DNA of 64,000 bases, taken from assembly GCF_010692725.1 (NCBI RefSeq), contig NZ_JAAFZB010000096.1:806001-870000 (forward strand). Direction: 5' to 3'. This stretch comes from Flavihumibacter soli. GTDB taxonomy: Bacteria > Bacteroidota > Bacteroidia > Sphingobacteriales > Sphingobacteriaceae. A program made the position numbers and the translations under genes. How positions within the stretch are numbered: the first letter of the stretch is position 1; the number at the start of each line of letters is the position of its first letter. The notes beneath the pieces were generated by a model. The model searched no databases. It saw nothing but the letters and a program-made list of their open reading frames with translations, and was not told the origin of the DNA. Below, in pieces: positions 1 through 9,768 of the stretch.

Positions 1-203
1 ACTCATTCCTCAAAAGCAGCAAGGACTTCATAAATTAAGCCCCGCCCTCTTCCGGGCCGGGGACCCTCATTTCGAGTTTTAAATAAACATTTTCAGTTCA
101 GGTATTCGGCAAGCGCCCTATTGGAACTGAATGTCATCCTGTGGCCGGGCAATTCATATCGCTTTGGCTTCAGACTGCATTAGGACGATCTAAAAAATCA
201 GAT

Positions 204-617
204 ATGAAAAATACAACCCTCATAATCACTCAGAACAACCTGGACATGATCCGTCAACACATTGAATCCAGCGAAAACTTGTCGGTATTCAATAAAACCC
301 AACTTTCAGCTGACCTGCAAAACGCAGTGAAAGTCACGGCGGACGAACTACCTGCAGATGTTGTGACTACAAACTCATTTGTTAAGCTGCTTGACCTGGA
401 GTCCATGCAGGAGTTTAATTTTTACCTGGTTATGCCGGATTTCGCGGATATTAAAAGTAAAAAGGTTTCATGCCTGTCTCCAATTGGAATGGCATTATTC
501 GGTTACCGGACAGGCGCCGAAATTAAGTGGGAAACCCCTGCAGGCCTTAGGGCTTATAGACTCCTGAGTGTGACCAGGGCCGAAAAAGAGCCTTCCACAC
601 TGCTCTCGATTCCTTAG
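204..617 (+). CDS. Rnk-like GreA/GreB C-terminal domain protein (copy 1)
   Basis: A 137-residue protein resembling the Rnk / GreA-GreB C-terminal fold: an N-terminal helical stretch, then the conserved core 'LSPIGMALFGYR.GAEIKWE' near the end, typical of proteins that bind RNA polymerase through this domain. An upstream in-frame ATG at 141 would add 21 residues; the ATG at 204 (MKNTTLIIT) is preferred because the family begins there. It lies 47 bases upstream of a second member of the same family and on the same strand, so the two are probably co-transcribed. Family membership is fairly clear; the exact role (transcription modulation versus another function) is inferred. Confidence 0.72.
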   Translation: MKNTTLIITQNNLDMIRQHIESSENLSVFNKTQLSADLQNAVKVTADELPADVVTTNSFVKLLDLESMQEFNFYLVMPDFADIKSKKVSCLSPIGMALFGYRTGAEIKWETPAGLRAYRLLSVTRAEKEPSTLLSIP

Positions 618-664
618 ATCCGGCTTTTCAGTCGCAGTATTAATTTAAACAAATAATTAACGAC

Positions 665-1069
665 ATGACTACGATTATATCAGGAGAGAGCAATCCTCCA
701 ATCATTTTATCAACAGGGATGTACGACCTTTTGAAAGAGCAGTTGCGCAAGCGCAAACTGAGTAAATACAATGAAAATAAACTTAGCCTGGAACTCAAGT
801 CTGCAATCCAGGTACTGAAGAGGGAACTTCCTCATGATGTCGTGACGGTAGACCGTTCAGTGCGTGTGAAAGATCTTTCATCCGGCGAAGAGACCAGTTA
901 TCGGCTGGTGGCCCCGGATAAAGCAAAACGGAAGAACAATACAATTTCAATCTTATCACCGATCGGTGTTGCGATGCTTGGCTACAGGCAGGGGGCAATG
1001 GTGCGTTGGGAAATGCCTGGCGGGATCAGGGAATTTCGAATAGAGGATGTATCCAATCCTGAACATTAA
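665..1069 (+). CDS. Rnk-like GreA/GreB C-terminal domain protein (copy 2)
   Basis: A 134-residue paralog of the preceding gene. It shares the order of a helical N-terminus, a 'LP.DVVT' segment and a C-terminal 'LSPIGVAMLGYRQGAMVRWEMPGG' type core. Such proteins contain the FKBP-like domain of GreA/GreB and Rnk and are thought to contact RNA polymerase; they lack the long GreA coiled coil, so transcript-cleavage stimulation is not expected. A 13-bp perfect inverted repeat follows directly (1074-1121) and probably terminates the pair. The divergence between the two copies suggests an old tandem duplication. Confidence 0.75.
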   Translation: MTTIISGESNPPIILSTGMYDLLKEQLRKRKLSKYNENKLSLELKSAIQVLKRELPHDVVTVDRSVRVKDLSSGEETSYRLVAPDKAKRKNNTISILSPIGVAMLGYRQGAMVRWEMPGGIREFRIEDVSNPEH

Positions 1070-1073
1070 CAAC

Positions 1074-1121
1074 ATTAGATTTACGGGCTAGCCCCGCATA
1101 TGGAGCTGCCGTAAATCTAAT
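1074..1121 (+). terminator. 13-bp inverted repeat downstream of the Rnk-like pair
   Basis: The arms ATTAGATTTACGG (1074-1086) and CCGTAAATCTAAT (1109-1121) pair perfectly around a 22-base loop and are followed by a short T-rich stretch. The repeat sits just after the stop codon of the second Rnk-like gene and before the convergent gene ending at 1164, so a two-way terminator is likely. Confidence 0.6.
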
Positions 1122-1163
1122 ATGGAATTTTTAATCTGTCATTTCAACATTAAGACTGGCGGC

Positions 1164-1556
1164 TTATTTCCTGATCAAAAGCTCATGACAGTGTTTCTCG
1201 CCGGACAACTCTTCCAAAATAGTTAATCGTACTTTTCTATACAGATTGAGATAGAAGGACATATATGAAATACGGTTATTGAACAAAAGATATTTGAAAA
1301 GTTCTTCGGAAACCTCCGACTGCAAGGATCTTAAAAATCTTTCGGCATCGTTGTACAGGACGTCAACCAGTGAAAAAGCTTCCTTCGCACCCCGTATAAA
1401 GATCTGAACATTGATAAAATCCTCTTCCTTAAATACAAATTCAACCTTTATATCAGCTGGCAGTACGGGATAGCCGGATAGTTTCCGGATGGCGCCCATA
1501 AAAGCGGTTTTTACTTCTTTTTCCTTTTCTTCTGTCGTACTGATAAATAGTTCCAT
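1164..1556 (-). CDS. hypothetical protein, 130 aa
   Basis: I do not recognise this 130-residue cytosolic protein. It has no signal peptide or membrane segment. It is rich in charged and aromatic residues, with a basic C-terminus. It converges on the Rnk-like pair and shares the terminator region with it. Its start is followed by 'MELFISTTEEKEKEVKTAF', a normal-looking N-terminus. It could be an immunity or adaptor-type small protein, but nothing in the sequence proves this. Confidence 0.55.
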   Translation of the reverse strand: MELFISTTEEKEKEVKTAFMGAIRKLSGYPVLPADIKVEFVFKEEDFINVQIFIRGAKEAFSLVDVLYNDAERFLRSLQSEVSEELFKYLLFNNRISYMSFYLNLYRKVRLTILEELSGEKHCHELLIRK

Positions 1557-1778
1557 GTCTCGGCTTAAATGTTAATTACTGTTGACCTTAAAGAATCAGC
1601 TGACCCGGAAACAGGGCGCATAGGTAAATGCAGAGTCCTTTATCTTTATTAATTTCCGAATCAGCAGCCTTTAAATTCTGTTCTGTATTACAAGTATGCC
1701 GCAGGCAGATGCAGCCTATTTGCACGGAAACATTTTATTAAAAATAATGCCAGACCTTTATAAATTCTAAAACTCAAT

Positions 1779-2807
1779 ATGCCGACGAATTTTGACGCTG
1801 TACTGCGGTACCATACGATTGATCAGTGCCTGCAGAACCGGTACCGAACCTGGACCTGGGAAGAACTTGCGGAGAAATGCACCGACGCCATTATCGACGC
1901 CACGGGTAACCTAAAAAAGGACAGTATCAGCAAGCGAACCATACAGAACGATATCAAGATCATGCGCAGCAATCTTTTGGGATATGAAGCGCCTATAGGA
2001 GTCAGGAGCGGGGGATATTTCTACGAAGACCCGGAATATTCAATCCGGAATGCAACCGTCTCCCAGGCGGACATCAAAAGTATGGCCGCAGCCATTAAAA
2101 TGTTCCGAACCTATAAAGGCCTTGAATTCTTTACTGAAGTGGAAAGCCTGATCAACAAACTCGAGAAACAGGTTCATGTCAAAACCTACTCGGAGGTACA
2201 GAAGATCATTTGTTTCGAGCAGGTACCGCAGAGCTGCGGTCACGATAAAGTAAATTCACTGATGGCGGCTATCCTGTCAAAACAGGTTCTTAAGCTGTCG
2301 TATAAAAAGTACAACACTGAGGAAGTAAAAAGCTACATCTTTCATCCTTACTTCCTGAAGGAGTATCACAACCGCTGGTATATCCTGGGCTGGTTTGACG
2401 AAGGGAAGTATGTCAAGACGTTTGCGCTTGACCGAATAACAGGCTTTGAAGAGAGCCCTGATACCGACTACATCGATCTGCACAAACCGGATCCAGATAC
2501 CTATTTTAGGAACACCATCGGAATCACTTTAAACAATGCAGGCCCGGAAAAAGTCATCCTGAAATTCACAGGTGCCCAGTTGCCGTATATCCGCAGCCAG
2601 CCGATTCATGAAAGCCAGGAGATCATTGATGAGACGCCGGATTCGCTGACCATCCAGCTAACCTTAACGTTGAACTATGAACTCGAAAGTGTGATCCTGA
2701 GTTATGGAAATGAAGCGGAAGTTCTTGAACCCGCAATATTAAAAGAAAAGATCGGTGAAAGAATCGCGGCTGCCTTCAGAAAGATACATCCGGAGAATTT
2801 TTCATAG
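1779..2807 (+). CDS. WYL-domain transcriptional regulator
   Basis: A 342-residue regulator of the YafY/PafC-like class. Residues about 8-80 form an N-terminal winged-helix segment ('KRTIQNDIKIMR' is the recognition-helix region). Residues about 160-230 are a WYL domain, with the family signature visible as 'NRWYILGWF' and a following '.TFALDRI'. The C-terminal third resembles the WCX extension. WYL domains bind nucleic-acid or nucleotide ligands and regulate DNA repair or defence genes. Here the gene is convergent with sbcCD, so a link with DNA damage is possible, but operator sites were not identified. Confidence 0.85.
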   Translation: MPTNFDAVLRYHTIDQCLQNRYRTWTWEELAEKCTDAIIDATGNLKKDSISKRTIQNDIKIMRSNLLGYEAPIGVRSGGYFYEDPEYSIRNATVSQADIKSMAAAIKMFRTYKGLEFFTEVESLINKLEKQVHVKTYSEVQKIICFEQVPQSCGHDKVNSLMAAILSKQVLKLSYKKYNTEEVKSYIFHPYFLKEYHNRWYILGWFDEGKYVKTFALDRITGFEESPDTDYIDLHKPDPDTYFRNTIGITLNNAGPEKVILKFTGAQLPYIRSQPIHESQEIIDETPDSLTIQLTLTLNYELESVILSYGNEAEVLEPAILKEKIGERIAAAFRKIHPENFS

Positions 2808-2873
2808 CGGCAGCACTGAAGCTGGCTGAAGAAATAAACGGTGTATTAATTGCTCCAATCGGGGGAAGCGGGA

Positions 2874-5800
2874 TCAGGATTCCCAGCTTCCTGCTATATT
2901 ACTCCCCTTAACCGGATCATTCTGCACCTTCAGATAGACATCGATTTCCTGTTGCAATTCCTCCACATGGGAGATAATTCCTACTATCCTGTTTTCCTTT
3001 CTCAGCGACTTTAGAGTATCAAAAGCTACTTGCAGCGACTCCTTGTCGAGAGACCCAAAACCTTCATCCAGGAAGAAGAAATTCTGATCGGCCTTATTTT
3101 GCTGCTGAACGCTTTCTGCCAACGCAAGTGCGAGAGAAAGCGAAGCCTGGAATGTCTGTCCGCCGGATAGTGTTTTCACGCTTCGCACCTTCCCGTTATT
3201 CAGAAAATCTCGGACCTGGAAGTCATTCTTATCGGTCACTTCCAGCTGCAGCTGCTGACGGGTCAGTTTATAAAAGCGCTCATTGGCTGCAAGACAAAGA
3301 TTCTGCAGGTAAACCGAAGAAATATAACTAACGAAGCCACTCCCCTTAAACAGGTTTTTCAGGGTGGCCAGGTTACCGGCTCGATGCTGCAGCTTCGCAT
3401 GCTCCTCTTCGAGTAACAGCTTTTGCTGATATTGCCTGCTGAGTTGTTCAAATGCAGAACTTTCTTTTATGAAGTGAGTATTCAATTGCTCACAAGCTCC
3501 GGTGAGTTCTTTAATGCTGTCGAGTAACAGGCCGTAAGCTTCAGAATCGAATGACTCGCCATTTGTTTTCTTTTCCAGGTCGGCAAATAGCTGCCTGGCG
3601 GCATAAAGCCGTTCGCGGTAACTTGAAACCTGGATCTTTAATTCCTCATAGTCGAAGGTATCCCCAAGAATAGAGATCACTTCATCACAATCCTTGTAGG
3701 TAGAAGATTCAAGAGCCCCTTTAATCGCCTTTTCTACAGCTTCAAATTTTTCTTCTTCGTCTGCGAGCGTGCTGACCGCCGAACTTTTCCGCTCCAGCAA
3801 GGAAGCTTTTAAAAGGCCGTGGTCATTGATCTTAGTATTTTGCTGTTCAAACTGTGTCTTGACCTTGCTGATGTGAATACCCAGTTCATCCGCCCGCGAC
3901 TGAATTTCCTGTTGGGACAAGTGCATATGTGCGGGAAGATTGACCTTTCTTACCTGGCTTTCCAATGTTTTGCTTTCGGCGACTATAGCTATAAGCTGAC
4001 CGTTAAGGCCTTCGATAGCAGCTTTGAATTTCTCATGATCCTTACCCGCTGCGCTTAACACCTTTTCCTCTTCATCGATGCTCGTTTCAAGTGCTATTAA
4101 AGCCGACTGAAGTTTACCGGCATTCAAAAATGCGGTTTCAACCTTCTCCTTATCTTCAATGGTGTATGGTGTCCAATGAAATGCTTCCACAAGGCTCTTT
4201 TCTGTTGTAATTTCCTTTATCAGCTTTTGCCTGACATCCTCTGCCTGCTGAACCAGATACTGCTCACGCTGAATAAAGCCAGACAACTGATTAAGGATCG
4301 TTTCATATGAATGATCCAGGTTACGCTGACGATCTATTTCTTCCTGCGTAAGTGCTATGCTTTCCTCCACATCTTCGACCCGCAGAACGCTGGGGTGATG
4401 GGTTGAGCCGCAAAGCATACAGGGGTCTTCGTTGTTCAGCCTGGAACTGAATTCCCCGAGCTTAACCTGCATGTTATATTGGGCAACCTGGTTATGCAGA
4501 GCAATTTGCTTCTCCTGCACTTCCTTCCTAAGCTCCCGCACCTGTTCGGTGTAATAATTTGGGGAGTCGCCTTTCTCAACGTTCCCAAGGGCTGGATGCG
4601 TTAACTGCGCGTGAATATCTTTCGAAACCGCGTGTATCTGGTCTTCCAGGCCACTAAGCTCTTTACGCAAACTTTCAATATTCCTGCAGACGAGGTCCTT
4701 CTTTACGAACCAGTTTCGCAGTTCACCAAGCTGAGCAAGATCAGGAACCGCTCCTTTCTGTGCCCTGAGCTGAGCTTTCAACTCAATAAGCTTATTTTCC
4801 GAAGCATTCTTTTCAGCCAGGGCCCGATCTACATGCATTTGACCCTGATCAGTTCGAGATTTTAATATCCCGATGGAGTCCTTCAACTGCAGCAACTGCA
4901 GGATCAGCCTGTAATCATTCAGTATCTCCTTCTGTTCATCCTGCTTTAGAAAAGCTTCATTAATGACGACACTCGCCTTTTGAAGTTCGTCGAGCTCAGT
5001 ACAGCATGTGTTATAAGAACTTGTGAGTTCAACGATTGCCTGTCTGCGTTTACTAATAGAGATCTCCAGTTCCTTTTTGCGGCTCAGGTTGTCTTTGAAG
5101 TGCTTCTGGCAGTAATCATAATCACTGATCTTCCGGGAATACTCCTCATGACGCTGTTCATCAGCAAGCATCGTGGTAAGCTGTCTGCGACTAAGTTCCA
5201 GGTCGTCGAAAAGCTTCTTGCGGGCTTCCTGCTTGTCAGCCTCCGTTTTTTGTTCCGTTAGAAGATCTCTTTGTTGCTTGAGACTATCAGAAAGTTCCTT
5301 AACAAGCAGTTCCTTTTCCGCAATAAGCTCCTGTGTCGCAGCTTCATAATGAGAAAGCCTTCCTTTCAGGTTTTGAATAGCCTCGTTGTTCTTTTTATCC
5401 AGGGAGGCGGTTTGAAAAAAGAACTCGTATTTATCCAGCTGGAAGATCTCTTTCAACATGTCCGTGCGATGCTTGTCGGTGAGCTGGAGGAACTCCTGGA
5501 ATTTCCCCTGCGGAATAATGATGGTCCGCCGGAAGTTCTCATAACTCAGCCCGATGATCTTATCGGCAGCAGCACTTTCTAAAGGAAGCCAGCTGTTATT
5601 TTCAAAGACGTATGCCGTGCGCTCGAATGTATCTACTTTTTCGAAGGTCTTTTTATTTCGCCTCCCCCTGACGATGAAGCGGTATTGCTGCTGATCATAA
5701 TTTCTGAAGACGAAGTCGATAAGCAGTTCATCCGACTTCAAATTCATCATATTATACCCCCGGTTCTCTGCCCGGTTCAGTCGCTCTGTCTCACCATATA

Positions 5801-5954
5801 AGGCAAAAGAAATAGCCTCCAAAATGGAGGATTTACCCGAACCTACGGCTCCGAAGATCCCGAAGAGCTGGCCTTCAGTAAGTTTGTTAAAATCTATTTC
5901 CTGCTCTTCCTGGTAGGAATAGAGTCCCTTTATGGTTAATGAAACCGGTATCAT
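2874..5954 (-). CDS. sbcC: SbcC exonuclease subunit (Rad50-like SMC ATPase)
   Basis: A 1,026-residue ATPase subunit of the SbcCD nuclease, which opens DNA hairpins and degrades ends. The Walker A motif GAVGSGKSS lies at residues 35-43. A long coiled coil follows, interrupted by a zinc hook CMLC at about residue 510. The signature motif LSGGQTFQASLSLA is at about 930, and Walker B FFFLDEGFG is at about 960. Length is normal for the family. Its start overlaps the stop of sbcD by 4 bases (ATGA), indicating translational coupling in an sbcD-sbcC operon. Confidence 0.96.
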   Translation of the reverse strand: MIPVSLTIKGLYSYQEEQEIDFNKLTEGQLFGIFGAVGSGKSSILEAISFALYGETERLNRAENRGYNMMNLKSDELLIDFVFRNYDQQQYRFIVRGRRNKKTFEKVDTFERTAYVFENNSWLPLESAAADKIIGLSYENFRRTIIIPQGKFQEFLQLTDKHRTDMLKEIFQLDKYEFFFQTASLDKKNNEAIQNLKGRLSHYEAATQELIAEKELLVKELSDSLKQQRDLLTEQKTEADKQEARKKLFDDLELSRRQLTTMLADEQRHEEYSRKISDYDYCQKHFKDNLSRKKELEISISKRRQAIVELTSSYNTCCTELDELQKASVVINEAFLKQDEQKEILNDYRLILQLLQLKDSIGILKSRTDQGQMHVDRALAEKNASENKLIELKAQLRAQKGAVPDLAQLGELRNWFVKKDLVCRNIESLRKELSGLEDQIHAVSKDIHAQLTHPALGNVEKGDSPNYYTEQVRELRKEVQEKQIALHNQVAQYNMQVKLGEFSSRLNNEDPCMLCGSTHHPSVLRVEDVEESIALTQEEIDRQRNLDHSYETILNQLSGFIQREQYLVQQAEDVRQKLIKEITTEKSLVEAFHWTPYTIEDKEKVETAFLNAGKLQSALIALETSIDEEEKVLSAAGKDHEKFKAAIEGLNGQLIAIVAESKTLESQVRKVNLPAHMHLSQQEIQSRADELGIHISKVKTQFEQQNTKINDHGLLKASLLERKSSAVSTLADEEEKFEAVEKAIKGALESSTYKDCDEVISILGDTFDYEELKIQVSSYRERLYAARQLFADLEKKTNGESFDSEAYGLLLDSIKELTGACEQLNTHFIKESSAFEQLSRQYQQKLLLEEEHAKLQHRAGNLATLKNLFKGSGFVSYISSVYLQNLCLAANERFYKLTRQQLQLEVTDKNDFQVRDFLNNGKVRSVKTLSGGQTFQASLSLALALAESVQQQNKADQNFFFLDEGFGSLDKESLQVAFDTLKSLRKENRIVGIISHVEELQQEIDVYLKVQNDPVKGSNIAGSWES

Positions 5955-7177
5955 GCTTCCCTCCCTTCTGCTCTTACTTCTTTAAATAACTCCAGCAGCT
6001 CTGCATTTGGCAGCTGTCCGCGCTGGTTATGCTGAAAGAACTGCATGAACAACTCTTCTATATTCTGATTAAGATCTATCGTTTTTCTATCATCACCTGC
6101 CTGTTGGGGATTCTTTACGTCCGGAATGATCGTAATAATACCATCATGACCATTAGCCAGTCGCTTACGGTCTTCCGCAGTGAGGTAATGTTCCGTCTGC
6201 AATGTTAACTCTACCAGAGCGTCAGGATTCTCCCCGAGCCATGTTAAAGCGGCATCTACGCCTTCAAAGCGTTTACGATAAAGCTGACGGCCCTTGCTTA
6301 AAGCATGCTTCTTATACTTTACCGGTTGGCCCGGTTCCGCTTCAAGCATGACCACATACTTTTGCTGTTCAGCTTCGCCGAAGCTGTAACTCAAGGGACT
6401 GCTGCTATAAATCACCGGACAAGGTGCCTTATCAATTACCTGGTAGCGATGCAAATGTCCCAGCGCAGCATACTGAATTTGCGAAGGAATATTCTCCGAA
6501 TAAATTGCCTGTGCTCCGCCTACATGCAGGATAGGCTTTTCATCTTCCGGTTCCTCAGGAGGGATCTCTCCCTTCTTCATCATATACAGATGGGCCATCA
6601 GCATGTTAATGCCCTGTTCATCGCAGTACTTATCGGCAAGGTCCTTCCATGAATGTTCAAGAACCAACCGTAGCTCTTCCTCTTCATTTTCTGTTCCCAG
6701 GAAAGTCTTTAAGCGATATTCGTTGGCATAGGGAGTCAGCAATAAGCGCAGCGGGTAAGAATGCCCCGGAACTTTCAGTTCGATAAAGCCAGGCTCACTT
6801 TTTAGCACGCAGATCCCGGATTCGAGTTCACAGGTTGATATATGGGATCCCGGGTAGCCGGCAAATATAATCCCGCATTCCCGCGCCAGCGGATCAGGGG
6901 CCTCTATCCTGTCGGGAGAATCGTGATTACCTGCGATAGCCACTACCACCCGCTTCCCGTTATTCGAAAGCCGTTTTACCGTTTTATAAAATAATTCTAC
7001 TGCTTCTGTTGAAGGATTGAAGGCATCGTAAAGATCCCCGGCGATCAGCACCGCATCGGCATGCTGCTCATCGGCAATGCGAATGATCTCTTCCATCACC
7101 TGCTTCTGCTCCTCCAAACGCGAGAACCTATCCAGCTTCTTTCCCAGGTGCCAGTCGGCAGTATGCAATATCTTCAT
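5951..7177 (-). CDS. sbcD: SbcD exonuclease subunit (Mre11-like)
   Basis: A 408-residue metallophosphoesterase nuclease, partner of SbcC. The calcineurin-like motifs are in order: ADWHLG (residues 7-12), GDLYD (about 46-50), AGNHDSPDR (about 82-90) and LGHLHRYQ (about 240). The C-terminal portion is the SbcD capping region. It is the first gene of the operon and overlaps sbcC by four bases. The complex acts in the cytoplasm on double-strand ends and palindromes, which is notable given the many palindromic repeats in this window. Confidence 0.96.
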   Translation of the reverse strand: MKILHTADWHLGKKLDRFSRLEEQKQVMEEIIRIADEQHADAVLIAGDLYDAFNPSTEAVELFYKTVKRLSNNGKRVVVAIAGNHDSPDRIEAPDPLARECGIIFAGYPGSHISTCELESGICVLKSEPGFIELKVPGHSYPLRLLLTPYANEYRLKTFLGTENEEEELRLVLEHSWKDLADKYCDEQGINMLMAHLYMMKKGEIPPEEPEDEKPILHVGGAQAIYSENIPSQIQYAALGHLHRYQVIDKAPCPVIYSSSPLSYSFGEAEQQKYVVMLEAEPGQPVKYKKHALSKGRQLYRKRFEGVDAALTWLGENPDALVELTLQTEHYLTAEDRKRLANGHDGIITIIPDVKNPQQAGDDRKTIDLNQNIEELFMQFFQHNQRGQLPNAELLELFKEVRAEGREA

Positions 7178-7293
7178 GAGGTCAGGTAGTAATAATGTTT
7201 CAAAGATAGGGGCTGAAGATGCAGTGTATCTGCGCTGTGGAGAAATAGCCGGTTGTTAATATGTTGTAAAAGACAATCAGAAAAGTGATACGT

Positions 7294-9651
7294 TTATGAC
7301 AGCAAGGCCGTGATCTTCTGATACAAAAGCTTCTGATCGACGGGTTTAGTCATAAAATCATCGGCACCCAGCTCCATGATGCGCGTACGGGTAGTTTCCA
7401 TGACGTCGGCTGTCAGGACTATGATCGGGACTGAATCATTCTCCAGACCGGCTTTCCCTTTACGTATAGCCTCAGTAGCTTCATACCCATCCATAACCGG
7501 CATCTGCAGGTCCATCAGCACAAGGTCGATCGGGTTGTTCTTAAGTGCCTCCAGGCTTGCGGCACCGTTGTCTGAAAAGCTTACCGTGGTGTTCAGCCAT
7601 TTCTTCATCATCATCTTCATCACCATCTGGTTCATGGGATTATCTTCGACAACCAGTACATGCTTACCCATCAGGTCGTAAGAATCGGAAGGAAATTTAT
7701 TAATGAATTTGACTTCGGCAGGAGCCAGTTCATAGGGTATTGCCAGCGAGCAGCTTGTTCCCTCATGCTGCCGGCTGATCAACTCTATCTTACCGCCGTG
7801 CAAAGTAACGAGCGCGTTAACGACACAAAGCCCGATCCCGAAGCCGCCGTACTTCCGTTTATTGCTGATATCCACCTGCGAAAACATCTCAAATACGGAA
7901 GAGAGTTTTTCAGGGGAGATACCAATACCGGTATCACTGATACTTACCAGGAGATCCAGTTCACCGGCACTGTTTTGTTGACCCTCAACCTTAATTGAAA
8001 CGGAGCCTGAGGAAGTAAATTTTATAGCATTGCTCAGGATATTATTGACCATTTGCTGAAGGCGTGCCGGGTCACCTAATACCTGTAATGCAGGCGGCAG
8101 GTTCGTGGAATAATTAAATTCAAGACCTTTGATAAGGGCCTGACCCTGGTGGTTTAACTTTACCTTTTCAAGAATCTCAAAAGGTGAGAACTTCACCTTC
8201 TCGAGGCGGATCTCGCCTTTCTCGATCATGGAAAAGTCCATAATGTCATTCACCGAAGAGATCAGGTTAAAGGCTGCGTTGTTTATTTCTGCGCAATTCG
8301 CCAGTATTCCAGAGTTCGCCGTTTCGCGCTCCATCGCACTGGTCAAACCAAGGATAGCATTCAGCGGCGTGCGTAACTCATGACTCATATTAGAAAGAAA
8401 GTATGACTTCACTTCATTCATTTCCTCCGACTTCTTCAGGGCCAGGGCCTGCAGCTCCTCCTTTTTACTCTTTAGCAGGCGGATGCGGTTAGCCATTGAC
8501 AGGGATAGCATGATTACCTCCAGTCCGATCGCGGGCTTGGTGATATTGTCAATTGTAAAAGCGGTGATGAGGCCGAAATTCATCATGATGGCCAGCGTGA
8601 AACAGATGAACAGGATCGCAATACCAGTCGTATAGAACAAGTCGACCCCTTGTTTCCTGATGATCAGGGTAATGATGGCTATCGCAATGAGCAGCATGCC
8701 GATTAAGGTCAACACATTCACCGCCGGGTAGGAATAGGGAAGAAATGCCGGAACAAAAACTATAAGCGCCAGTGTGACACCGAGCAGGATGTACAGGAAC
8801 TTAAAGGCTATATAGATCTTCCTGTCATTCTTTTTAACATTCAGTACCAGTTCGCTGTACTTCCCAAAGAAGTAAGCACCCCCGATGGCAGAAATAATGA
8901 CCGCATGTAAGTTGACCCAGGAGTTACTCCGGTCTATATATTGGTGGAAGAATCCGTCGAGGGCAAACTGGCAGAGGGCGACAAAGGCGACATACAGCGT
9001 ATAAAAAAGAAAGATCCGCTCATTGATCGCGAAATAGAAGAATAGGTAAGTAATGGTAATGATCAGCAGGATGCCGTAAAAGACCCCCATCATGAGCTGG
9101 TCATGATAAACGATCTCCAGGAAACGTTCCTGGCTGATCAGGGTGAGAGGCAGGTTATTTTTCTCACCGTCATTTCTTACTTCCATGACAGCCTGCTTTT
9201 TTTCACCCGGATGTAACTGCAGTTTAAAAACCGTCTTTCTGAAATCAACAATTCTTTTATCAAAAGACAGATTGTCCCCGCTCTCCTGCACTTTGTATTT
9301 ATTGTCCTGGCCCAGCAAATACAAACGCACATTGTCGGTAACCGGCTCTGCCGTTTCGAGGTAATAGTAAACCGGCAGATCAGATGCATTATGAAGGTCA
9401 AACTTCAGCCAGTAGGTGTGATCTGTAAATCCGAGGTTGCCGGTCAGACCTTTTACCGGCCGGAATAATAAATCGCTTTGATTACCCACAACATCTTTAA
9501 TACTCAGCTCCCGGTTCCCGGCATCCGCAATCGATGAATATTTGATGATGGAAGTTTGTTCGGGAAGCTTATTAGCCCTGAAGACAAACTGGCCATTCAC
9601 CTTTAAAATGCTTAGTAACAGGAAGAGTATGAGGAGAGAAGGATGTTTCAA
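7294..9651 (-). CDS. hybrid sensor histidine kinase, 7TMR-DISM type with receiver domain
   Basis: A 785-residue membrane sensor. A signal peptide (residues 1-20) leads into a 7TMR-DISM extracellular sugar-binding-like domain (about 30-170), then seven membrane helices (about 185-395), a dimerisation/phosphoacceptor domain with the H-box SNMSHELRTPLNAI at about 420, an HATPase domain (about 520-645, DTGIGI and GGFGIGLCV boxes) and a C-terminal receiver (660-785) with DLQMPVMDG carrying the phosphoacceptor Asp at about 711. Family knowledge suggests sensing of carbohydrates or other periplasmic ligands. No output regulator is adjacent, so signalling must run through an orphan response regulator or phosphotransfer protein. 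Confidence 0.93.
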   Translation of the reverse strand: MKHPSLLILFLLLSILKVNGQFVFRANKLPEQTSIIKYSSIADAGNRELSIKDVVGNQSDLLFRPVKGLTGNLGFTDHTYWLKFDLHNASDLPVYYYLETAEPVTDNVRLYLLGQDNKYKVQESGDNLSFDKRIVDFRKTVFKLQLHPGEKKQAVMEVRNDGEKNNLPLTLISQERFLEIVYHDQLMMGVFYGILLIITITYLFFYFAINERIFLFYTLYVAFVALCQFALDGFFHQYIDRSNSWVNLHAVIISAIGGAYFFGKYSELVLNVKKNDRKIYIAFKFLYILLGVTLALIVFVPAFLPYSYPAVNVLTLIGMLLIAIAIITLIIRKQGVDLFYTTGIAILFICFTLAIMMNFGLITAFTIDNITKPAIGLEVIMLSLSMANRIRLLKSKKEELQALALKKSEEMNEVKSYFLSNMSHELRTPLNAILGLTSAMERETANSGILANCAEINNAAFNLISSVNDIMDFSMIEKGEIRLEKVKFSPFEILEKVKLNHQGQALIKGLEFNYSTNLPPALQVLGDPARLQQMVNNILSNAIKFTSSGSVSIKVEGQQNSAGELDLLVSISDTGIGISPEKLSSVFEMFSQVDISNKRKYGGFGIGLCVVNALVTLHGGKIELISRQHEGTSCSLAIPYELAPAEVKFINKFPSDSYDLMGKHVLVVEDNPMNQMVMKMMMKKWLNTTVSFSDNGAASLEALKNNPIDLVLMDLQMPVMDGYEATEAIRKGKAGLENDSVPIIVLTADVMETTRTRIMELGADDFMTKPVDQKLLYQKITALLS

Positions 9652-9768
9652 TTACGGATAGATAAATGTAGATCAAGCAGGGAACACTGCGGCCGCAAAG
9701 CTACGACAGAAAGTATGACCGCAAAACTTAATCGCAGGAATGTAGTCGAATGCGAAAGTCTTCCCAGT